64,000 nucleotides of DNA from Porphyra umbilicalis (Eukaryota; Rhodophyta; Bangiophyceae; Bangiales; Bangiaceae). A program made the position numbers and the translations under genes. The notes under the pieces were generated by a model. The model did not search any database. It was not told the DNA's origin and saw only the letters and a list, made by a program, of their open reading frames with translations. Shown here in pieces: positions 44,021 to 54,289 of this stretch. The stretch covers positions 186,001 to 250,000 of the forward strand of contig KV918815.1 of the NCBI GenBank assembly GCA_002049455.2. Direction: 5' to 3'. The stretch's first letter is position 1; each line of letters starts with the position of its first letter.

Positions 44021-44600
44021 GCGACAATGTCAACAACGACACATTGTGACAACCAGTTGCCGCACCCCCCCCCTCCCCAACCTTTCCCAACACCACCTCC
44101 GCCCCCATCAACCCGCAGTCAAACCGTACAGCGACAGCGGTCTTGCATCGTCGGAAACCCGGTGCCGCCTGATGAAACCCCAACGGCACAGGACGAACCC
44201 GAACGGCACGAAGTCGTTCGGCTTTTGTTCGAGTGTTCGTCCCGCGAACGAACGCCGGATGTTCTCTGATTTTCGTCCGACAGAGTGACAATCCGCCCAC
44301 AGCGACCTGTCAGAGAGGTGCTTGTCCAGGCTTCTGTGAGAGGCATACACACAGCCAGCCCGGCTCGAAGTCGATTTCCATGACAGTCCCAGATCTTGAT
44401 AAAAACAAACATGGGCCAATCAGAGTCCCTCTGGCGGCAAGGTCACCAAGTCTATGAGACAAGTCAAGCCTCGAGTGCTGGTGCAACTCCAAGTCCGAGT
44501 GAAAAGGCGCTCCTGGAGCATCATGAGAGCGTCCTGCAATCGACCGCAGACAACTATTTAATATCGTATTGATGAAGACGTTAGGTGTTTGATTTCAAAC

Positions 44601-45266
44601 ATGGGCACCAACCGTGCCTGTCGTACGGTCTTGCCGGGGCAAGGAGAGGTGTGCCGGTCTCGAGTGGAAGCTACAGGAGAGGGGCGAGCTCTACGAGAGC
44701 AACCGACACATCTTACTGACAGGGCAGTCCTTGCCTTGGCTGACTCTTCCATGTCCGCCATCCTCCCCTGGTCGACACTCACGCACTCTGGTTGCCATGC
44801 TGCCGAAAGAGCCTTCCAGCATCTGGGGCGGCAGCAGTGGACAAGAGATGGAGGATACTGTGGAGGCGCAAGTTTTACGACGCGGGGGAGCGGCAATGGC
44901 TGCGGACGTCGACGGCGGTGGACGTGGAGGAGGACAGCGGCGTCGGTGGGGGGGGGGCAGCGGTGGGCGGGGGGCGGGAGGTCGGAAGGGACGAGGTCTG
45001 GACGTGAGCAAGAAAAGGCAGGTGCAGGGAAGTGTGGAGAGTTGAGGCGTAGGGAGGGAGGGGCAAGGTGGGGAGGGGGACGGCGGGGAGGGGGACGGCG
45101 GGGAGGGGGACGGCGGGGAGGGGGACGGCGGGGAGGGGGACGGCGGGGAGGGGGACGGCGGGGAGGGGGACGGCGGGGAGGGGGACGGCGGGGAGGGGGA
45201 CGGCGGGGAGGGGGACGGCGGGGAGGGGGGAGGTGGAGAGGCAGAGGACCGGTGTCCTTAGCTTAG
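44601..45266 (+). CDS. Hypothetical protein with pentapeptide repeat tail
   Basis: The frame from ATG 44,601 starts 'MGTNRACRTVLPGQGEV'. It has an ordinary-looking N-terminal 75 residues ('HLTDRAVLALADSSMSAILP'), then Gly/Arg-rich sequence ending in an (RRGGG)n array from the 15-bp minisatellite. The opposite strand reads (LPAVP)n through the same array, so either strand, or neither, may be translated. Confidence 0.25.
   Translation: MGTNRACRTVLPGQGEVCRSRVEATGEGRALREQPTHLTDRAVLALADSSMSAILPWSTLTHSGCHAAERAFQHLGRQQWTRDGGYCGGASFTTRGSGNGCGRRRRWTWRRTAASVGGGQRWAGGGRSEGTRSGREQEKAGAGKCGELRRREGGARWGGGRRGGGRRGGGRRGGGRRGGGRRGGGRRGGGRRGGGRRGGGRRGGGRRGGGRWRGRGPVSLA
45072..45230. repeat. 15-bp minisatellite, about 10 copies
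   Basis: Near-perfect tandem units gacggcggggagggg. The unit length is a multiple of three, so copy-number change would not shift a reading frame. Confidence 0.92.
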
Positions 45267-45584
45267 CAGTCTTAGTCGTCATCATCAATAGAGAAACTGT
45301 AGCACCGGAAGAAGTACTGTCAGGAGGGTGGCGAGCTGTGTTTTGGGCGCCAACGTTTGTCCGGACGAAAGGCCTTTCGTTCGGCCGCTCGTCTCACAGG
45401 ACGACTGCCGATCGCTGCGACTGACGAAAGTCGATTCGTCTGGTGGATGCAATCCGAACGAGGAGCGGACAGAAAAGAGCGTTCGTTCGAGGGCACCCAA
45501 TTTCCGACGATCCCCCTCCGTCATCACGCCTGCAGCAGTGCGTCGCCATACCCCCATAAGAGCACGGCCACCCAAGCATCCGCT
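45231..45584. other. Intergenic
   Basis: AT-richer sequence with repeated 'cgaacg' and 'cgttcg' words; no gene or terminal repeat recognised. Confidence 0.4.
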
Positions 45585-45825
45585 CCGCGTTAAAATCACT
45601 CTCCCGCGACCGCCGCGACCGCTCCGCCCACTTTGTTTTCAAAATCAAACGAGCCCCTGCAGCGACCCCCCTCCCCAGGACCCCCACCGTCCTCATGCAC
45701 CAAGTACCCGAAACTTACGACCACGGACCCGCCCCACGACGGCGACAACGCACCACCCCCCCTCACGGGTGTTTCCAACCGGAAACTGAGGCGACAACCA
45801 CGACCGCGCTCCGTGCCGGCGATGA
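45585..45825 (+). repeat. Diverged direct repeat, copy 2
   Basis: Partner of 43,780-44,020; see there. Confidence 0.8.
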
Positions 45826-46029
45826 AGATGAGCACAGCCTTCGCCACTTGGCACACAACCCGGCGGACGTCCACTGACACTTTCCCTCGCGAAAAAACGG
45901 AGCGCAGAGGTGACCTCCGTCCACAAGAGGCGAGCAAAGTGTCCCACGGGGTTTTTACAAGTACTCCCGCAACGTGCACTAGAAGAAAAAAAATTAGAGG
46001 GGGGTCCCCCGTTGTATTCCGGGTATAGT

Positions 46030-46085
46030 AAATACCCTTGACCTAAAGGCCAGGGAAAAACCCTGGACTAAAGTCCAGGGAAATA
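46030..46085. repeat. CCCTGG..CCAGGG hairpin motif
   Basis: Closely spaced forms of 'ggccaggg', 'accctgg' and 'actaaagtccaggg' create small hairpins just downstream of the glycosyltransferase stop. The word 'ccctggactttagt' recurs twice at 53,168-53,198, so this is likely a fragment of a repeat family. Confidence 0.5.
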
Positions 46086-46124
46086 CCGGCCCAGTTTTCT
46101 TTTGTTGGGCGCCCCCCCCCCCCG

Positions 46125-46302
46125 TCACCGACGCGCGCGCCGCCGGCGCACGCCCGCCACCGCCGCCTGTACGGCCGCCACGACGCGCCCGTCGGGCACC
46201 ACAAAGGCCCGCGGCGTCCACCGGCGGGAGCGCCAGCGGCAGACGTCCCCCCCCCACGCCACCGCCCGCCGCTCCGCGGCCGTGAGCGTTGCTGGGTGCC
46301 AC

Positions 46303-46333
<31 letters not shown>

Positions 46334-47887
46334 CCACTGCATCTCCGTGCACGGCAGGTACGTGAGGTCCGGCCCGAGGAGCGGCACAAAGGCGCCCGTC
46401 CATTCGCGGCGGGTGGGGACCCCCCCCGCCCCCCCCTGCCCCCCCCGCCAGCGCCGCGTCCCAGCAGCACCGCCACACCTCCACCACCGCCCCGTCGGGG
46501 GGCATAAAGAGCGCATTGACGACCGCCGCGCCGTGCGGGGCGACGACCACGTCGGCGGCCGCAAACGTTGCCGCCTGCGCCGCAAAAGAGGAGGGCGTGA
46601 GGCGCTCGGCGACGGTCAGGGCCACGCCTGGGAGCGCCCGCAGCGCGGCAACAAGCGTGTCGGTGTGCACCCACTGGCGGGTCGACTGGTCGCCGCGGGT
46701 GTAGAGGAGCACGCGGAGGGGGGGGGGGGCGGGGTGCCGAGCACCCGCGCCGCCGTGGGGGGGGGGGGGGGGGCACCTGGCCCCCGCGGTGGAGGTGCCC
46801 GAGGATGGCCCCCCGCACAAAGGCGAGCGACGCCCGCTTGTACGGCACGCTGCGCTGCGCGTGCGCCGGCGGTCCGCCGCCGTCGGGCGTGACGACGGTC
46901 GTCCACCGGGAGAGGCGCCAGTACTCCCCATCCTCCGCCGCGCCCCACACAAACGAAAAGACGCCGCCGTCGTAGCAGTGGCGGTCGGCCGCAAACGCTT
47001 CCGCAAACACCACCCGCTCGAACGGCACCGCCGCCGCCGTCGTCAGCAGCAGCGCGGTCGTCCCCCACGTCGACCCGTTGCCGCCCGCGTCTGCGTGCGC
47101 CGCCGCCGTCGCCGCCACGTCCCCATCCGCGAGCGCGGCGGGGACGCCCTCGAGGAGCACCGCCGGCGTCGCGTCGGCGGCCGCCGCGTCGGCCCCCGTC
47201 GCCGCCCGCCACCGCCACCGCCGCCGCTGCCGCCGCCGCCACCGCCGCCGCCGCCCCGCGGGGGGGGCGCGGCGGGAGCCGCCGCCGCCGCCCCCGCCGC
47301 CCGCGGGGCCCCACACTGGGTGAGCACCCCCGCGAGGGGCTCCACGTGGTCGGCGGCGGCGTGGAAGGGGTTCCCGCGCCCAAACTTGGCCGCCGCCGGC
47401 ACGTGCACCGCGCGGCCGCGGTGGTGGACGGTGCGGCCGGGGGTCGGCGCGCCGCCGTCGGCGGCGCCCGCCCAGGCGGGGCCCCCAACGCAGTGGCGGA
47501 TGGCCCAGTGGGCGGCGGGACCCCCGCAGGTGAGCGGCGGCCGGTCGGGGAGGGGGAGGGTGGGGGGGGGGACGCCCCGCGGAATAAGCGGGGGAGGGGG
47601 GGGGGGGGGGGCGGCGGGGGGGGGGGGGGGGGCGCCGCCCGACCCAACCCCGAGGGCGTCGGGCCGGAGCGGGCGCCACAGGACGACGGTGGCGGCGGTG
47701 AGGGCGAGGACCGCCGCCGCGGCGGCGGCGACGCTGACGGCGGAGAGGCACCGGCGGGGGTCCCTCCGCGGGGCGGCGGTCGCCTTGGTCGGGGATGGGG
47801 GGGGGGGGGGGCGGCGAGGGGGAGGGGGGGGGGGTCGTCGCCAGGACCGACCGTGGGGAGCCGGGGGGGGGGTCACCGACCGCGCGC
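46125..47887 (-). CDS. Family 61 glycosyltransferase (DUF563), type II membrane protein
   Basis: Host gene, frame-broken at four G/C runs; the start is probably the ATG near 47,887 ('MRAVGDPPPGSPRS'). A signal-anchor helix ('CLSAVSVAAAAAAVLALTAA', about 47,675-47,755) implies Golgi lumenal topology. Lumenal segments follow: 'NPFHAAADHVEPLAGVL' (47.4 kb) and 'VVFAEAFAADRHCYDGGVF' (47.0 kb). The catalytic GT61 block is near 46.5-46.7 kb: 'VLLYTRGDQSTRQWVHTD', then 'VVVAPHGAAVVNALFMP' and 'GAVVEVW'. The family transfers xylose, GlcNAc or arabinose onto glycans or proteins; the acceptor is unknown here. The C-terminal part switches frame twice ('FVPLLGPDLTYLPCTEMQWW', then 'AVAWGGDVCRW') around runs of up to about 25 C, and ends with TGA at 46,125. 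Confidence 0.85.
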
Positions 47888-49168
47888 ATGGTTGCGAGGG
47901 GGGGGGGGGAGGGATGGACGCCACACCGTAGGTTGGGTGGGGGGGTGGGCGGGTGCCAGCGGACAATGGGTGCGCTTCGCACCCCCCGCGTCGGGCGGTG
48001 GCTCTTCAACGCATGCCCTGACCGCCGGCGGCGCGCAAGCGCACGCCGTTGGCGGCGGTCGGGGGAGACACTGCGCCCATGGGCGGGAGAGGTCGGCAAC
48101 GTCAGCGGTTCGCGGCGCGCCCTCGCGGCGGCACCACCAGACCAGTGTACCCGGCTGGGGCGGCGTGGCGGGCGGGCACCGTGGCCGGCCGCATGGGGCG
48201 GGGTGTGGCCTACGGTCACGCGGCGGGTGGCTCGGTCGGCGCCGGCGAGCGCCGCGGACGGCGCCACACCAGCCGCGGGCGCCCCCTGACGGGGCCCGCT
48301 CGGCCCCGCCGGCCCGCGCGGCGCCGGTCGCCGCCGTGCGTGCCGGCGTGGCGGCGTGGGGGGCGCCCGCCTGCGCGCGCGCCCGCGTCAGCGCGTTTGC
48401 ACGACGACGCAACCGGCGGGGTGGGGTGGGGGGGGCGGCGGCCGACTCACTCGGCGGTGCCGCGGCGGTGGCGCGGTCTACGTTTGGGGACCGCGGCGCG
48501 CGCGGCACGCTGCGAGCGGCGACGTAGACGACGGCCACGCGTCGCGCGCCCAAGCGGGGGGCCATCATGGACGATCCAGCTATGACTGTCGCAGCAGAGC
48601 CGCTCGGCAGTCCGCGTTTGGCCGTCGAACGGGCCCCGCCGGGGGCGCGACCCGCTGTCCTCGGGACGCGTGGCGTGGTGACGGCTGGACACGAGCGGGG
48701 GTCTCGTGCAGCACCGGCGTGTACAGTGTTGCTGTTTTATGAATTTTGGACCACTCGAATAGGCACAGGACTGGGCCCAAGCGTGATCTTATTGGTGCAC
48801 GTCATTTTTCTGTCGCGCCCATTGGCTGCGAGGGATTTTTTAGCTCAAGCTGTTCTAGTTTGTATCGGCCAAGATTCATCAAAGAGCATCACAAGATTCT
48901 CCAAGTAGACAAGTGGCACTTCTGTACTTGTCCAAACCAGTGTCGCGCCCACTATTTTCCACTCGGTGTGACTTGTCGGCGGGTGTGCCACGTGGGTCCG
49001 CGTGCACGGGTGTGGCCGAGCGCCTCGTCGGCGCACGCGCCTCCGCCACCCCCCGAGAGGCACGCGGCGCCGCCCCGTTGGCGGCACCGCCCGCCGCCCC
49101 GTTGGCGGCACCGCCCGCTGCCCCGTCGGCGGCACGGGCGGGGGCCGCCGCGCGCGGCGGCGGCGCCG
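47888..49168. other. GC-rich spacer between two host genes
   Basis: Long frames cross both strands but are Arg/Gly/Ala-rich and lack recognisable domains. 48,740-48,980 is AT-richer. The upstream promoter of the glycosyltransferase must lie here. Confidence 0.4.
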
Positions 49169-49300
49169 TCAGGCGGGCGGCGCCCGCCGCTTGCGCGCGC
49201 GCAGCGTCATGGGGAGGCGCGCCGCCGCCGCGGCGGGCGGCGGGGCAGGCGGCGCCTTTTGCGGTCGCCCCACGGCGGGTGCCGACGGGCGGCGGCGGCG

Positions 49301-49331
<31 letters not shown>

Positions 49332-49482
49332 TCGTCGTGGCGGGAGGGCGGGGAGGCGGGGCCCGCCGTTGCCGCCGCCGCCGCTGCGACGGCGCCCGCC
49401 CCTTTCGGCGCCGCCGGCGTTGCCGCCCCCGCCCCGCGTCTAGCCGCCGGTGCGGGGGCGGCCGGCACGCCGGCCGGCGCAC

Positions 49483-49516
<34 letters not shown>

Positions 49517-50751
49517 GGCACGCGCCGTGCCTGCCGCCGCCGCGCCGCCCGCAGTGCCCGCCGTCTGCCCCGTCTCGGCCTCTGCCTCGGCGCCCTTTGG
49601 CGGCGGTGTGGGCGCGTCGCCGTCCGCGCCCCCCCCCCCCCCCCCCCCCCCCCTCCCCGTCGAGCGCGGGCGCTTCCCCCCCCCCCCCCTTTCCCCCGCA
49701 CCCGCGGGGGCGTCCCCCCCACCACGTACGCGCTCAACGACGGTAACTCGGCCGCAAACAGCACGTTGTGGGCCCACATGGCGGCGCCGTCGTCGCCAAA
49801 GCGGCACCGAAAGAAATCCCCCACGGCCGCCGCCGCCGCCGGCGTCACCCCCCCCCCGCCAAGTGTGGCATATAATCCCGCGCCATAAACGTCCACACGT
49901 GCGTGTCGACCGGAATTGCGTCTGCGTCGAGGGCGAGCGACGCGACGCACGCGGCGACCTTTTGGCCGACGCCCGGCAGGGCGGTCAGCGCCCCCGCAAT
50001 CGCCCCCCGGTCGGACCCGCGGAGGGCGGCGAGCCACGCGTCGCCGCCCGCCGCGGCGGCGGCGGCGGCGGCGGCCGGGAGGGTGCGGGCGCGGTAGCCA
50101 AAGCCCGCCGCCCTCAAGGCCCCCTCGTCAAGCGCCGCGGCGAGGGCGTCCGTCCCCGGAAACGCATAGTGGTCCCAGCCGTCGACGGCGCCGAGGCGGG
50201 TGCCGTACGCCCGCCCCAGGTGCTGGGCGAGCGTCGCAGAGCGCGCCAGCTGACACTGGGGGGTGCACAGGAAGGAGTAGAGCGCCTCGGTGGGGGGGGT
50301 GCGGAGCGTGCGCAAGCCGCGGAGCGCGGGGGCGGCGGCGAGGAGCGCCGCAAAGCGGCCGTCGGCGGCGGCAAAGCGGCAGAGGAGGGCGCCCGCGTCG
50401 ACCGACGCGTGGAAGTAGTCGTGGATGGCCGCGTCGGCGTCGGCGTCGGCGTCGGCGGCGGCGGCGGTGGTGGCAGCGGTGGCGGCAGCGTCAGCGGCTC
50501 CGCGGGCGTCGGCCGCCGGCGGCAGCGACGCGGCCAGCCGGTAGTAGACGGGGGGATCCCGGTGGCCGACGCGCACCGCCTGCGGCGGCTGTGCCAGCTG
50601 GCGCAGGACAAAGAGGCGCGCCTCAATGGCGCCCGCCCACTCTTCGTAGAGGGCCGGCGGCGCGGGCGGGGCGGCGGCGGCGGCGGCGGACGGACTGGCC
50701 GACGCCCCCGCGGCGGGGGGGGGGTGACGGGCAACGACGACGGCGGCAGGC

Positions 50752-50784
<33 letters not shown>

Positions 50785-50995
50785 GTGACGGTGACGGGGG
50801 CGGGGGGGGAGGCGGGGGCGTCCACGGGATGGCGGCGGGGGTGCGGCGCCAGCGGTAGGCCTGCCCGATGGGCAACGTCACGTCCAACCGCAGGTGCCCG
50901 TCGGGGATGCGGAGGGGCCGCCACCCGCCGCCGGCGGGCGGGGTGGCCATCCTCACGCCGACCAGGGGGGGGGCCCAGGCGGGCAGCCGCCGCAT
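49169..50995 (-). CDS. OGG1: 8-oxoguanine DNA glycosylase/AP lyase, Ala-rich insertions, frame-broken
   Basis: Base-excision repair enzyme that removes 8-oxoguanine from nuclear DNA. The N-terminal domain reads 'LRLDVTLPIGQAYRWRR' (about 50.86 kb). After a Gly/Pro-rich stretch and a frame change near 50.7 kb come 'EARLFVLRQLAQPPQAVRVG', helices 'EALYSFLCTPQCQLARSATL', and the helix-hairpin-helix 'LPGVGQKVAACVASL' with catalytic-type Lys. 'IPVDTHVW' follows with the conserved Asp. A second break at the C-run near 49,855 leads to 'WAHNVLFAAEL', the conserved C-terminal helix. An Ala-rich extension (third break near 49.63 kb) ends in 'TLRARKRRAPPA', a likely nuclear localisation signal. Each break needs one additional base. 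Start: ATG 50,995 or 50,950. Confidence 0.92.
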
Positions 50996-51103
50996 GGCCA
51001 ACCGCAAAGGGCGGGCGATCGATGGGGGGGGGAGGGGGGGCAGGGGGGGCGGGTCGAAGCCAAGCGGGGTGATGGGACTCTGGGTGTTGGAAGAGCATTG
51101 TTA

Positions 51104-52005
51104 GAGCAAGCCCAGCGGTTCGGATTATGGCGGAGAATCTCCGCTAACGCCATATTATGGCGGAGAAGGGTGCCCAGCGGTCAGATTTATGGCGCGGAAT
51201 CCACACCAAACGTTGGGATGGCGGAGATCCGACGCTATAATCCGGTGGTATGGCGTGAGATCTACGCCATCCCAACGTTTGGCGGAGCCATATGGCGGAA
51301 ACATGCCGCTGCGAATCGAAAGGTCATCTCGAATATGAGGACAGGTGACACTTCGAAGTGGCCATGAGGTTTCTTTGAATCGCCTGACCAATGACTACAA
51401 GACACGTCCGGCTGCAACGTCGCTTTTGAAGCCAGCGACCATGCATTCCCTCCTCATGGAAGCACGGTGCAACAGGGAGGATTCAAATGCTGTCGTCTTT
51501 TTGCCAGTCACCGCCATTGTGCTCTACATAAACAGAGAAGCGATCTAATATGTGCGTCTGTTTCTTCGTCGACATCTTCAGTTGATTTCAGCTGGCCGAG
51601 GGTCGGGGGGGGGGGTGGCGCTGAACTCATGCATTCTTCCTGGCGAGCGTGATGGCCCAGTCCCCCAAGACACGCCCTTCAACTCATGTGGGGGGGGCGC
51701 AGGGCGGGGGGGCAATATGCGAATAGAGAGGGGAGGGAGTACATACTTCCGCAGCGGGCGCTCCGCCAGCAGAAAACGCATGGTTTGCAGCTGGGATGGT
51801 GCAGGCGGGGCTCCTCCTCCACTTCCTGGCGCGGTCCCGAAGAATTCGGATTTTCCGCTATACTCTGGCGCCCGAACCGCTGGAAGACACCGACCATCGG
51901 CCGCTCCATAATTTGGAGGGGCCACTCACAATGCGCCACGAATCGAGTCGAAAACGCTATATTTTTTTAATACTATGGCGTTGGCGGGCACCGCTGGGCT
52001 TGCTC
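51104..52005. mobile_element. 902-bp TIR element with TTA target duplication
   Basis: Terminal inverted repeat GAGCAAGCCCAGCGGT at the left (51,104) and, inverted, ending at 52,005, flanked by TTA at 51,101-51,103 and 52,006-52,008. A TTA duplication is typical of PIF/Harbinger-type transposons. Near the left end, 'ccaaacgttgggatggcg' (51,208) pairs with 'cgccatcccaacgtttgg' (51,266) as an 18-bp stem. No transposase frame, so it is non-autonomous. Confidence 0.85.
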
Positions 52006-52008
52006 TTA

Positions 52009-52306
52009 TTGTGCTTCTCACAAAAACTGGATCCGCAACATCCGCTTCAGCATCATGAACCGCCCCCTGAGCCAATGAAACAGTGATTTTGCAACGGAAG
52101 CTGATGCACCGAGGTCCAGTTTTTGTGAGAAGCACAATATTGTGCTTCTCAAGTTATTGTGCTTCTCAAGCACAATATTGTGCTTCTCACAAAAACTGGA
52201 CCTCGGTGCATCAGCTTCCGTTACAAAATCACTGTTTCATTGGCTCAGGGGGCGGTTCATGATGCTGAAGCGGATGTTGCGGATCCAGTTTTTGTGAGAA
52301 GCACAA
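52009..52306. mobile_element. Palindrome of two 129-bp MITEs inserted at TA
   Basis: Units 52,009-52,137 and 52,178-52,306 are inverted copies that differ, as far as I can see, at one base. Each begins TTGTGCTTCTCACAAAAACT and ends with its inverse, and each is bordered by TA. The 40-bp centre holds further partial ends (TTGTGCTTCTCAAG) also separated by TA, as expected from repeated insertion of a Tc1/mariner-type MITE into its own end. The left TA overlaps the TTA duplication of the preceding element. Confidence 0.93.
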
Positions 52307-52309
52307 TAA

Positions 52310-53258
52310 CAATGAGATGCTATCCCCATATTCAAGCCACGTTGCACAACGTGTCCAATTGAGCACCTGAAGTCCGACGTAACACCACTTTTCAGACGAA
52401 GAAGCCCTTTTTTTGTTCGGGCCATGGAAATCGAACTACCTACTTGATTCTGGCTTCCGCTGACGAAGAATAGCTGTGCGGCTATCGCTTTTCTATTTCG
52501 AGTCGGAATAGCTTGTAGGATAGCCGAGGCTATCTCACGGGGGCCTCTGATTGGCCCATGTGATGGATCAACAACCCGTTTCACAGCAAATAGTAGCACG
52601 TGGCTGCAACGTGTGCACCACGTCTGCAAGATTGACTGCCAGTTTCTTCTGGGCAGAGGTGGTGGGAACGTCCGCAAGAGCTGTCGTGCATGGCAATGGT
52701 CCTACAGTGACGTCCTTCTAGGCGTGGTCGTCATCAAGCGCTGCACATTTTGACCTGTTTCTTTGCCCGTCTGCCGACGAGCGTTCTCTGCGCCTTCGTT
52801 ATGGTTGATACGGCTGCTCACCACAGTTGTCATCTGCCGCTGCAGTGAATCAAGTCCTGGCAGAAAATATCGTCTTGATCGGGCCCAGACAAGGCCTGGT
52901 GTAAGGAAACCTGCAGGTACTTAGGCTCATGACAGCACAGCAGCCAACCGCTGACGTACATGTGGCTGTCTAAGGACGCGGACTTGGTTCTAGAATGGAA
53001 TAGCCGATAGCGATAGCCGGAGTTGTTGGCAATGCTCTGAGCGGGGGATAGGGGGGGGTCGAGGACAGACGGGCGGTGTGGACCCCCCCGCAGACGGGAC
53101 CCCGGTCGCGACACGACGCGGATCAACGTGACGCTGCCATGTCGACGATGGATGCAGCGTGAATTTCCCTGGACTTTAGTTCCCTGGACTTTAGTACAGG
53201 GTACTACTATACACACCCGCACATTGAAAAATTCCCAGGCCTTGAGTACAGGGTACTA
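52310..53258. other. No supported gene
   Basis: Unique-looking DNA with short frames only. 53,168-53,198 has 'ccctggactttagt' twice, and 'tacagggtact' occurs at 53,196 and 53,247. Confidence 0.4.
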
Positions 53259-53657
53259 TTGCTGATCCCCGAATTTTGTCCTGGGGGACAGAGACAGAGA
53301 CTGACTGTGAATAACAGCACTCTATTAGTCCAAAACAACAGTAAGAAGGCATCGAAGCCAATAGAAAGCCCGCATTCGGTGTCAGGACCTTGCATCCAGC
53401 AGAACTCACTGTTTGTTGCCGCTTGATCCGACTTTCTTGGCAAGGAGCAAGCTGCCCTCGCGAGATCTTGAGATTTTCTACTGTCTCCTTGCCAGAAGTG
53501 CAGAAAAAAAGAGGAGCTGATGTCGATTTCCAGGCTGTATGGGCACATGTAAGCAATCAGGCGCACCAAATCAGTCCCAGGGGCGCATCTGATTGGTGGA
53601 GAGAGTCGGTCCGCAAGTCAGACTCTGTCCACCAGGACAAAATTCGGGGATCAGCAA
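53259..53657. mobile_element. 399-bp TA-flanked TIR element
   Basis: Inverted repeats of about 36 bp with one mismatch, starting TTGCTGATCCCCGAATTTTG, at 53,259 and, inverted, ending at 53,657. They are flanked by TA at 53,257-53,258 and 53,658-53,659. Short frames inside are not convincing. This fits a Tc1/mariner-type MITE of a different family from the 129-bp units. Confidence 0.88.
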
Positions 53658-54289
53658 TACACACCGTGACCAGAGTTGGCACGGTGTCGAGGTGACATTT
53701 CCCTGTCCATCGATTCCTATCAGATGTCTCGACACGGTGTCACCGTGTCGCTGCTGCCACGACATAGTAGCCCACCATTGAATATGAATGTGGCTGGCAC
53801 AGAATCCGCTTGTTGCGAACGACCTCGCGACAGTGCGATTTTGACCCCGCAGGAGTCGATTGGGAGGACTTCGAGCGGATCAGGGACCCCCCTCATATGG
53901 TGCGCGCTTGGTCGCATTCTCAGCATGCGTTTTTAGGCGCTGGATCGGGGGGGGGGGTCTGACACGTGGTGACATGTCATGACATTTCCTGTGTCATGAC
54001 ATCGGCGAAATCGACCCCGTGGGGCGTGACACTGACATGTCATTGACATGTCACAACGTGGCATGACATGTGCCTTCCCTAACCGTGACGGAGCTGCTTC
54101 CTTGAATAATTCTGACTCCGAAATCGAATTTTCTGAAGGACCGTTCGCCAGATTGTCTTACATCGGTTACAGGATTGTCGACAGCAGATGATTGAACAGA
54201 CACGCAGACTGTCCCCGGTTACGTATGGGACCATCAACACGGTGGTCATCGGGAACTAACAGGATGGATCGACTCTTGCTGATCCTCAG
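53658..54289. other. No supported gene
   Basis: 54,000-54,075 has clustered 'tgacatgtca' words (several overlapping palindromes), which may be a local repeat. The last 8 bases (ATCCTCAG) are the left target duplication of the next element. Confidence 0.45.

Noticed and set aside
45062-45235. CRISPR array
   Set aside because: Uninterrupted 15-bp tandem units without spacers; no CRISPR-like spacing elsewhere in the window, which is eukaryotic.
47888-48527. Long frames on both strands upstream of the glycosyltransferase
   Set aside because: Arg/Gly/Ala low complexity with no conserved segment; they end at random and overlap the likely promoter.
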